Source: GCA-2683825 sp965662355
GTDB taxonomy: Bacteria > Planctomycetota > UBA1135 > GCA-002686595
DNA length: 64,000 nucleotides
Direction of reading: 5' to 3'
Assembly (NCBI GenBank): GCA_965662355.1
Contig: CBFIHP010000027.1
Span: 1-64,000 of the forward strand
Shown here: piece after piece, positions 57,845 through 64,000 of the stretch
Layout: each line of letters starts with the position of its first letter
Numbering within the stretch: position 1 is the first letter of the stretch
Program-made: the position numbers and the translations under genes
Notes under the pieces: model-generated
Told to the model about the DNA's origin: nothing
What the model saw: the letters and a program-made list of their open reading frames with translations, nothing else
The model's database searches: none

Positions 57845-59410
57845 ATGAGAAGCAACGTCCATAAGTGGGCAGCAACGGCTCTCGTAGCCGTTTCGGCCAT
57901 TGCGACTGTCAACGCACAGCACAGTGGAAACAAGTTGAGTGGTGGAAACAAGTTGAGTGGCCAGCAGGCCGTGTCGTGGAGTCAGTATCGACACTACTCC
58001 CACGACGACCTCGTCCAGTTGATGGGCGGTGGCGGTGGTCCCGGGCTGACCAACATCATTCGCACGTTGGGAATGCTCGTCTTTACGACCCCGTTCACCA
58101 CGGCAGATGGCTTCGGCGATGGTCCCTACGATCCGGCTGAGTTGCCGGTCAATTTCCCCGGCCATCGCCCGACGCTCCAGCACAACGGTTTGCTCTTGCG
58201 CGTGAACGGGCTCGATGCCCAAAGCTGCAACGAGTGCCACGCGATCATCCGCCACGGTGACACGCCGCCGACGCTCGGAATCGGTGGAGTTGGCGGTGTT
58301 GTCAACAACGCGATCATCCTTCCGACCGTTATCGATGTCGGTGACTCGATGGATAAACGCACACAGTTCGCGCCGGGTCATGACCCGAACCTACCCATGG
58401 TTGCGGATGGCGACGCCGACTACAATGGACGCTTCGCGAACCCGCCCTTCCTCTTCGGTGGGGGCGGAGTCGAGCTTCTCGGGAAAGAGATGACACTCGA
58501 CCTCCAGGCCCTTCTGAAGCAGGCGCAGGGCGCCTCTAACGGCACGATCACGATGCTGGATACGCACGGCGTCAACTTCGGCTACATCGAGACGATCGAT
58601 AACGCTGGCACCGTCGAACTCCACCCGGAGGGCGTCGGTCCGGAAGACATCACTGGCGTACCCCACGAAGATGTCCTCGTCGTCCGTCCGTTCGGGCGCA
58701 AAGGAGAGAACTTTTCCATGCGCGACTTCGATCGTGGAGCCATGCAGTTCCACTTCGGTATGCAGCCGGTGGAAGTCGTGGGGCAAGGCATCGACGACGA
58801 CGGCGATGGCAAGGCCAACGAGGTCTCCGTCATCGACATGACGACCCTGCACGTCTTCGGCGTGACGAACCCGAGTCCGATCACGGACCCGTTGGGTATC
58901 GTCCAGGCCGCCGGTTTCGGCTTCTTCCAATCGGTCGGTTGCGCGGATTGCCACATTCCCTCGATCCAGACCCAAGGTCGTCGCGTGCCCCTGGCACACC
59001 CCGAGGTCGCGAACGATCCCGATGCCAACGTCTACATCCGTCTGGCCCTGGTGCCCGCCGGTTTCGAACCTATCCCTGGTGGCGGCCTGGTCATTCCGCT
59101 CTTCGCCGACCTCAAGCGCCACAAGATGGGCGCGAGACTGGCCGAGGACTTCGAGTTCGGCGAAATCGCCAACGACGAGTTCACGACCGCGCGTCTGTGG
59201 GGCATTGCCGACACAGCTCCCTACTTGCACGATGGTCGCGCCATGACTCTGATCGAGGCGATCGACTTCCACGGCGGTGAAGCCCAGTTCGCCCGCGACA
59301 ACTTCTTCGGGATGTCGATTCCGGATCAGAACGCTTTGCTGGCCTTCTTGGGCACGCTGCGTACACCGCTGGATCCGAACCAGGAACTGGTGGATCTCGC
59401 CAACCCGTAG
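57845..59410 (+). CDS. Secreted di-haem oxidoreductase-like protein
   Basis: 521 residues. Signal peptide MRSNVHKWAATALVAVSAIA then TVNA. Two c-type haem sites: CNECH (128-132) and CADCH (366-370). The arrangement and the sequences RPFGRKGENFSMRDFDRGAM and GIADTAPYLHDGRAMTLIEA fit the di-haem oxidoreductase (DUF1111, so-called thiol oxidoreductase) family, related to MauG/cytochrome c peroxidases. A short repeat SGNKLSG-GNKLSG follows the signal peptide (two 18-base units at 57924-57959). GGAGG six bases before the ATG is near ideal, and a terminator follows, so it is likely well expressed and monocistronic. Confidence 0.87.
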   Translation: MRSNVHKWAATALVAVSAIATVNAQHSGNKLSGGNKLSGQQAVSWSQYRHYSHDDLVQLMGGGGGPGLTNIIRTLGMLVFTTPFTTADGFGDGPYDPAELPVNFPGHRPTLQHNGLLLRVNGLDAQSCNECHAIIRHGDTPPTLGIGGVGGVVNNAIILPTVIDVGDSMDKRTQFAPGHDPNLPMVADGDADYNGRFANPPFLFGGGGVELLGKEMTLDLQALLKQAQGASNGTITMLDTHGVNFGYIETIDNAGTVELHPEGVGPEDITGVPHEDVLVVRPFGRKGENFSMRDFDRGAMQFHFGMQPVEVVGQGIDDDGDGKANEVSVIDMTTLHVFGVTNPSPITDPLGIVQAAGFGFFQSVGCADCHIPSIQTQGRRVPLAHPEVANDPDANVYIRLALVPAGFEPIPGGGLVIPLFADLKRHKMGARLAEDFEFGEIANDEFTTARLWGIADTAPYLHDGRAMTLIEAIDFHGGEAQFARDNFFGMSIPDQNALLAFLGTLRTPLDPNQELVDLANP

Positions 59411-59441
59411 GCAAGCGCTTACCTCGACGCAGTCGAGTTAC

Positions 59442-59481
59442 AGGCACTCTCTCCCTTGTGGAGGGGGTGCCTTTTTCTTTT
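59442..59481 (+). terminator. Rho-independent terminator of the di-haem gene
   Basis: AGGCACTCTCTCCC and GGAGGGGGTGCCT pair around TTGT with few mismatches, followed by TTTTTCTTTT. It begins 31 bases after the stop codon of the di-haem gene. Confidence 0.82.
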
Positions 59482-59560
59482 GGGTGGGCCGGGTTCTCCG
59501 AGTGTCCGGGTCTCTGCGTGCACTTCAGGTACAGTCGCTCCCCCCAGGAGGATCCAGACC

Positions 59561-59923
59561 ATGACATTCATTTTCAATCCGCATTTCCACCACTCGATGG
59601 GGGGTCCCGAAGAAGGCAAAGAGACCCGCCGCATGGTGCGCCGCGCCCGAGAAGAGTCGCGCGAGAATCAAGGCGAGCTGGATCAACTGCGGAGCCAAGT
59701 CGACCGTCTTTACTTGATCACCGAGGCCATGTGGTTCGTTATGAAGGAGAAGCTCGGTACCGACGACCAACGCTTGGGGGAATTGGTACAGGACATCGAC
59801 CAGCGCATGGATTCCTTCGGAGGGACAGGCCGCCCCCCCGAGTCCTGTCCGCAATGCGCTCGAGCTCTTTCGATCCGGACGGGCTTGTGCATGTACTGCG
59901 GAATTGCGCCCGATCCATCCTGA
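59561..59923 (+). CDS. Small coiled-coil protein with C-terminal zinc ribbon
   Basis: 120 residues from ATG 59561, nine bases after AGGAGG. Begins with MTFIFNPHFHHSMGGPEE, then a charged coiled coil (RRMVRRAREESRENQGELDQ then LRSQVDRLYLITEAMWFVMK), and ends with a zinc-ribbon CPQCARALSIRTGLCMYCG (two CxxC pairs). Cytosolic. I know no function; architecture suggests a regulatory or adaptor protein. The upstream part of the frame (to 59456) has no start with a ribosome-binding site. Confidence 0.72.
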   Translation: MTFIFNPHFHHSMGGPEEGKETRRMVRRAREESRENQGELDQLRSQVDRLYLITEAMWFVMKEKLGTDDQRLGELVQDIDQRMDSFGGTGRPPESCPQCARALSIRTGLCMYCGIAPDPS

Positions 59924-60068
59924 CGCCGGGGCCCTGACAACCTGAGAATCCACGCCGTTGGATGCGCACAAACGAGCTGGTGATCTGACGGTTCATTGCC
60001 ATTCGCGCAGCAACGCCCTTTCGGCCGCAGATAGGCGGGTAGGCCGTCCAAAGGGGCGCGGTATGGCT

Positions 60069-60100
60069 TGTGAGCTCCGGCGCGTGGAGGTGTGGAGCCC
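60069..60100 (+). repeat. 32-bp exact dispersed repeat, copy 2
   Basis: Identical to 53151-53182. It lies about 50 bases before the ECF sigma factor gene, in a 229-base gap that otherwise shows nothing recognisable. Confidence 0.7.
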
Positions 60101-60152
60101 TGGCACGGGAAACAAGACCATGGGTCGCAGGGACGTTCTATGATTGAGAGCG

Positions 60153-60716
60153 ATGCTCGATTCGAAGATCACACGCCTCCTGGGCAGGCTACGGGAAGGG
60201 GACGCAAGGGCCGGCGAGGAGCTGGCTCCACTCGTCTACGCACAGTTGCACACCATCGCCGAGAGGGCGATGACTCCGGGGCGCCCGGACCACACACTTC
60301 AGCCGACGGCCCTCGTCAACGAGGCGTGGATCCGAGTGTTTCGGGGCGGAAGGACCTTCGAGGGGCGGACGCACTTCTTGAGTATCGCGGCCAAGGCGAT
60401 GCGCTCGGTCCTGGTCGATCATGCACGCCGGCGTGGGGCTCAGAAGCGAACGGAAGGGCGCAAGCGCTTGCCGCTCGAAAACGTCGTCCTCTCGTTCGAA
60501 GAGCGGGCGATCGACCTCGTCAACCTCGAGGAGGCCCTCGAAGAACTCGCGGCCATGGATCCCCCGCTGGCCGAGCTCGTCGAACTGCACTTCTACGGCG
60601 GCCTGACCCACGAAGAGGTGGCGCGCCTCCAGGGCCGGTCGTTGCGAACGATCGAGCGTAGCTGGCGAACGGCGCGCGCCTGGCTCTTGAAGCGACTCGA
60701 AGGAAGTCGGCCGTGA
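60153..60716 (+). CDS. ECF-type sigma factor (TIGR02999-like group)
   Basis: 187 residues. The opening ITRLLGRLREGDARAGEELA, then LVYAQLHTIAERAM, LQPTALVNEAWIRVFRG, THFLSIAAKAMRSVLVDHAR and LTHEEVARLQGRSLRTIERS (region 4) match the ECF-like sigma group frequent in Acidobacteriota and Planctomycetota next to receptor kinases. ATG 60153 is preferred over the TTG at 60144. The stop overlaps the kinase start as GTGA, so the two are co-translated; the order is the reverse of the module at 1105-4214. Confidence 0.9.
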   Translation: MLDSKITRLLGRLREGDARAGEELAPLVYAQLHTIAERAMTPGRPDHTLQPTALVNEAWIRVFRGGRTFEGRTHFLSIAAKAMRSVLVDHARRRGAQKRTEGRKRLPLENVVLSFEERAIDLVNLEEALEELAAMDPPLAELVELHFYGGLTHEEVARLQGRSLRTIERSWRTARAWLLKRLEGSRP

Positions 60717-63700
60717 GCGATACGAGCTGGGCGGAGGTCCGAACCGCGTTCGAGGCGATCGCGCCTCTCGCCGGCGGCGAGCGCACCGCGGCCCTGGAGA
60801 GGCTGGCGGCCGGGGATGCTCGAATGCATCGCGAAGTCCTCGAGCTGTTGAAGGCCGATGAGCTCGATGCCGACGGCTTCCTCGAGCCTCCCTCCCAATC
60901 CCTGGCCAGCTTGTCGCAATCGAGCGCAGGCGACGAGATCGGCGGATGCAGGATCGTGGCTCCGATCGCCACGGGCGGGATGGGTACGGTCTTCGAGGCC
61001 GAGCAAAGAAACCCCCGCCGCCGTGTCGCGCTCAAGATGATGAACGCGGGACTCCTGGCTCCCCAGGCGTTGGAACGCTTCGCCTGGGAGATCGAAGTGC
61101 TGGCTCACCTGCGCCACCCTGGCATCGCACAGATCTACGAGACGGGCCTGCATCCCACGGGCCTGGGCGTAGAGACGCCGTACTTTTCCATGGAGTACGT
61201 CGAGAAGGCCCGCGACGTCGCCAGCTACGTGTCTTCCCGATCCCTGGACGAGCGCGCCACGCTCGAACTGTTTCTCGCCATCGCCGACGCCGTCCAATAT
61301 GCGCACAAGAAGGGCGTGATTCACCGCGACCTGAAACCCGCGAACGTGCTCATCGACGCAAGTGGAAGGCCGAAGGTCATCGACTTCGGCATCGCTCGCG
61401 CGGTCGGCCAAGACTCGTGCAGGACACGGACGGGTGAGATCGTTGGGACACTGCAGTACATGAGCCCCGAACAACTGTCGGGTTCACCGGGCGACATCGA
61501 TGTGCGCACCGACGTGTATTCGCTGGGCTTGGTCCTGTTCGAGCTCCTCTGCGGACGGCGACCGTACGAATTGGATGGCCTGAGCGTCACCGAAGCGACG
61601 GAAACCGTTCATCACGAAGAGCCGCGCGTCGCCGGCGTGGTGAAAGACGAACTCGGGTGGATTCTGCTGCGCGCCCTGGAAAAGGAACCGGAAAGGCGCT
61701 ACGGGTCGGTCGCGGACTTCGCGCGTGACATCGAGCGCTACCTCGCCGACGAGCCCGTCCTGGCGCGACGCCCGAGCACCACCTATCGGCTGCGAAAGTT
61801 CGTTCGCCGCCATCGTGCGCCCGCGGTGGCCGGCACGGTGGCCCTCGTCTCGCTCTTCGGCGGCCTCGTTCTGGCAACGCTCAATTCCGTTCAGGCAGCC
61901 ACCCAGGCTGATAAGACAGCGCAGATCAACCGGGTCCTTGTGCGGGCAATCGCCTCGGTGCTCCCCGAGGAAGACGGCAGCAACGCGCGGGTCGCCGACC
62001 TGCTCGACGGCCTGGCAGCCGAAATCGAGGCCGAGATCGAAGGACCGCTCGCGGCCAGCCTCCACGGCTCGCTCGCCAACAGCTACCGCGGCATCGGCCT
62101 CTACAAAAAGGCCAGGGAACACGCGGATCACGCGCTTGAGATCTGGAAGAACGACAAGCCGCACGACATACGCGAGCTCATGGCCGCCCTTGGAACCCTG
62201 CTGGAGTCTGAGATTCGACTCGATTGTTTCGACGAGGCGAAAGAGACCCTGGAACGGGGACGCGCCTTGGCGTCCGACGCCGGCGTCACCGATTCGCAAG
62301 AGTTCTTACGCCTGGAACTGTCGGCCACCTCCCTCGACCTCCTGCTCTCTGACGTCGACGCGGCTTCGAATCGCATTCGCTCCCTGTGCAAGCTCGCCTG
62401 CGAACGGTTCGGCCCGGAATCGGCCATCGGCCTCGCGAGCCTGGAGATGGAGATCCGAGTCCTTCGCAGCAAGAGCGAATTGAAGGCCGCCTCCGAAAAG
62501 GCGCGCGAACTCGTGGACACGCGCCGGCGCCTGGACGGCGACCAGGCCCCCGCAACGCTGCTCTCCGTGGTTCGGCTCGCACGGATCGAGTGCGACCTCG
62601 GCAGGATGGAGGTGGCCGAGGGCCTTTTCTCCGAAGCAATCGGCGCAATGGTCAGCGTGTACGGCGAAGAGCACGATTTTGTGCTCTCGGCAATGAACGG
62701 CCTGGCGGCGCTCTATTTCGAAACCCAACAGTGGGCGCGGGCCGAAGACCTGATGGTGTATGCCCTGGAGAAATACCAGCGAGACTACGGGCCCGAGCAC
62801 AGCAAGGTCCTGTCCATGCAGCGCAACCTGGAGGCCGTCCGCTCCAGTGAAGGTTATTCACCGGCGAGCGAAGAGGCGACTCGCTCGGTATATGAGAGCA
62901 CGCTGGCTCTCTTCGGCCCGAACCACGTGCGCACCTTGGGGGTCCAGCGCAACCTCGGCTTCCTTCTCGTCAACTACGGGCGCTACGAAGACGCGCAGGG
63001 GCACCTCGAGGATGCCCTCGAGAGGTGCCGAAGGGTGCTCGAGCCGGACCACCTGTTGACGCTCCACTGCCTGGCCACGCGGGCCTACCTGCACTTCCAG
63101 GTCGGCGAAGCCGAGGCCGCCGTGCCGCTTCTGCGCGAGGCACACGCCGGCTACGTCCGCCGGCTGGGGGCAGGATCGGACGATGCCCTCAGCGCCGCGG
63201 CCAACCTGGGTGCAGCGCTGACCTCGCTCGAGCGCTTCGACGAAGCGGCTCCCATCCTGGCCGAGAGCCTGCTGTCCCATCGCTCCGTGTTGGACAGCGA
63301 TGACCCCAATCTCATCGTCATGGCGATCAACCTCGGTGAAACGCTGCAGCGAAACGGGGAGTTCGTCCAGGCGGAACGTGTCCTGCGCGAAGCCATCGAG
63401 CTCACACCTGAACCGTTACGAGAGCATCCGATATTGCGCCGTTGCCGCGGCGTGCTCGCCGAGGTGCTGGGCCGGCTCGGTCGGCATGAGGAAGGCTGTG
63501 CGATCTACGAAGAGGTGCTCGGCGCGCGGGCGATCGAAACCGAGCTCCCCAGCTACACCCACCTGGCGCTCCTGTGCGACTACGGCTCCCAGCTCATCGA
63601 GCTCGAGCGCTTCGAAGACGCCGAACACGAACTGGCCCTGGCGTTAGAGAGCGCCCACGGGGACGAAAGCGTGCGGAGTCTCGAACCCGCGATCCTTCAG

Positions 63701-63778
63701 CGGCTCGTCGAGCTGTATCGTCGCTGGGAGCGGCCCGAAGACGCCGACTTCTGGCGGGAGGAACTCGAGGCCCGTTGA
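60713..63778 (+). CDS. Ser/Thr protein kinase with C-terminal tetratricopeptide repeats
   Basis: 1021 residues. Kinase domain about 75-345: glycine loop ATGGMGTVF (86-94), Lys108 in VALKMM, HRDLKPAN (204-211), DFG (224-226) and GTLQYMSPEQ. One hydrophobic helix (AVAGTVALVSLFGGLVLATL, around 360-382). The remaining ~630 residues are TPR/NPHP3-type repeats of about 42 residues, e.g. RAEDLMVYALEKYQRDYGPE, RYEDAQGHLEDALERCRRVL, LVNYGRYEDAQ and RFEDAEHELALALESAH. Kinase plus TPR next to an ECF sigma factor suggests a signal module in which TPRs bind a partner. It begins with GTG overlapping the sigma factor stop. Confidence 0.93.
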   Translation: MSDTSWAEVRTAFEAIAPLAGGERTAALERLAAGDARMHREVLELLKADELDADGFLEPPSQSLASLSQSSAGDEIGGCRIVAPIATGGMGTVFEAEQRNPRRRVALKMMNAGLLAPQALERFAWEIEVLAHLRHPGIAQIYETGLHPTGLGVETPYFSMEYVEKARDVASYVSSRSLDERATLELFLAIADAVQYAHKKGVIHRDLKPANVLIDASGRPKVIDFGIARAVGQDSCRTRTGEIVGTLQYMSPEQLSGSPGDIDVRTDVYSLGLVLFELLCGRRPYELDGLSVTEATETVHHEEPRVAGVVKDELGWILLRALEKEPERRYGSVADFARDIERYLADEPVLARRPSTTYRLRKFVRRHRAPAVAGTVALVSLFGGLVLATLNSVQAATQADKTAQINRVLVRAIASVLPEEDGSNARVADLLDGLAAEIEAEIEGPLAASLHGSLANSYRGIGLYKKAREHADHALEIWKNDKPHDIRELMAALGTLLESEIRLDCFDEAKETLERGRALASDAGVTDSQEFLRLELSATSLDLLLSDVDAASNRIRSLCKLACERFGPESAIGLASLEMEIRVLRSKSELKAASEKARELVDTRRRLDGDQAPATLLSVVRLARIECDLGRMEVAEGLFSEAIGAMVSVYGEEHDFVLSAMNGLAALYFETQQWARAEDLMVYALEKYQRDYGPEHSKVLSMQRNLEAVRSSEGYSPASEEATRSVYESTLALFGPNHVRTLGVQRNLGFLLVNYGRYEDAQGHLEDALERCRRVLEPDHLLTLHCLATRAYLHFQVGEAEAAVPLLREAHAGYVRRLGAGSDDALSAAANLGAALTSLERFDEAAPILAESLLSHRSVLDSDDPNLIVMAINLGETLQRNGEFVQAERVLREAIELTPEPLREHPILRRCRGVLAEVLGRLGRHEEGCAIYEEVLGARAIETELPSYTHLALLCDYGSQLIELERFEDAEHELALALESAHGDESVRSLEPAILQRLVELYRRWERPEDADFWREELEAR

Positions 63779-63808
63779 ACTCGAGCCCATCCCCGACACC
63801 CTCTCTTC

Positions 63809-64000
63809 TCAGGGGCAGGCCTCCCACAGAAGATTGTGGATTGCACTCGGAGCGCCGGGGGGATCTTCCGACCAGACGATGCGTGCCGGCCCCGGTTCCA
63901 CGGTGGTTCCCGAAGATGTGATCGCATACATGCGCGGGGCACCCAGGTCGCCGAAGGCGATGGGCACGACGGGTTCGCACGGATGGGTCGTGATCGCGTC
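63809..64000 (-). CDS. C-terminal part of an unidentified protein, cut by window edge
   Basis: Reading leftwards from the end of the window, 63 codons (HPCEPVVPIAFGDLGAPRMY, ITSSGTTVEPGPARIVWSED, then SAIHNLLWEACP) lead to a stop at 63811-63809. Coding composition is good. No family can be named from this fragment. It converges with the kinase-TPR gene, 30 bases away. Confidence 0.6.
   Translation of the reverse strand, partial: DAITTHPCEPVVPIAFGDLGAPRMYAITSSGTTVEPGPARIVWSEDPPGAPSAIHNLLWEACP

Overview
The window is GC-rich bacterial DNA with loosely packed genes on both strands, many separated by gene remnants. It probably comes from a Planctomycetota lineage, possibly one of the deep-branching aquatic lineages known from metagenomes and a few isolates. 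This is inference from gene content: two receptor-type Ser/Thr kinases each overlapping an ECF sigma factor, and many secreted proteins built from FG-GAP/VCBS, HAF, HYR, PKD and PD40-like repeats. It also carries DUF1028 and DUF4920 proteins, Planctomycete-style FAD oxidoreductases and di-haem proteins, and a recurring C-terminal P-x-N-C-G-L-x-G module. No rRNA, tRNA, CRISPR array, phage or intact insertion sequence was seen.

Layout. 0-11 kb: partial TPR protein (-), kinase/formylglycine-enzyme-like fusion plus ECF sigma factor (+), overlapping GNAT acetyltransferase and histone-deacetylase-family pair (+), lipoproteins, a coupled pair of unknown genes (-) and an RluA-type pseudouridine synthase (+). 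11-20 kb: FAD oxidoreductase (-), HYR surface protein, SRPBCC, metallo-beta-lactamase-fold and DoxX proteins, ureohydrolase (+), hotdog thioesterase and a zinc-ribbon membrane protein (-). 20-32 kb: FG-GAP/PQQ-like protein, a 1.1 kb non-coding stretch with several perfect dyads, a 1059-residue PKD surface protein closed by a strong terminator, parvulin-type lipoprotein (-), KamA-type radical SAM protein, lipoprotein plus GT-C-like transferase, and an IPTL-CTERM-like secreted protein (-). 32-50 kb: isoprenylcysteine-methyltransferase-like protein, DUF1028 protein, a dimethylformamidase-like giant with an FG-GAP array inside its LamG-like domain, SGNH-like hydrolase, beta-propeller cytochrome, HAF protein (-), tandem zincin protein and PD40-like propeller. 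50-64 kb: SPASM/radical SAM protein (-), TPR protein (-), spermidine-synthase-like protein, PAP2 phosphatase (-), FG-GAP protein (-), PD40-like lipoprotein, di-haem oxidoreductase, ECF sigma factor plus kinase-TPR protein, and a partial gene (-).

Functionally the window looks like accessory genome for the cell envelope and exterior. Most products carry signal peptides or lipoboxes, and two kinase/sigma modules could tie envelope or stress signals to transcription. Intergenic regions hold identifiable decayed coding fragments (glyoxalase, CocE/NonD hydrolase, TPR, beta-helix, transposase, P-x-N-C-G-L-x-G module) and short dispersed repeats, which suggests substantial gene turnover. The most unusual items are the nested FG-GAP/LamG protein with a duplicated start region, the GNAT-deacetylase pair, the dyad-rich leader of the PKD protein gene, and the tandem active/degenerate zincin.
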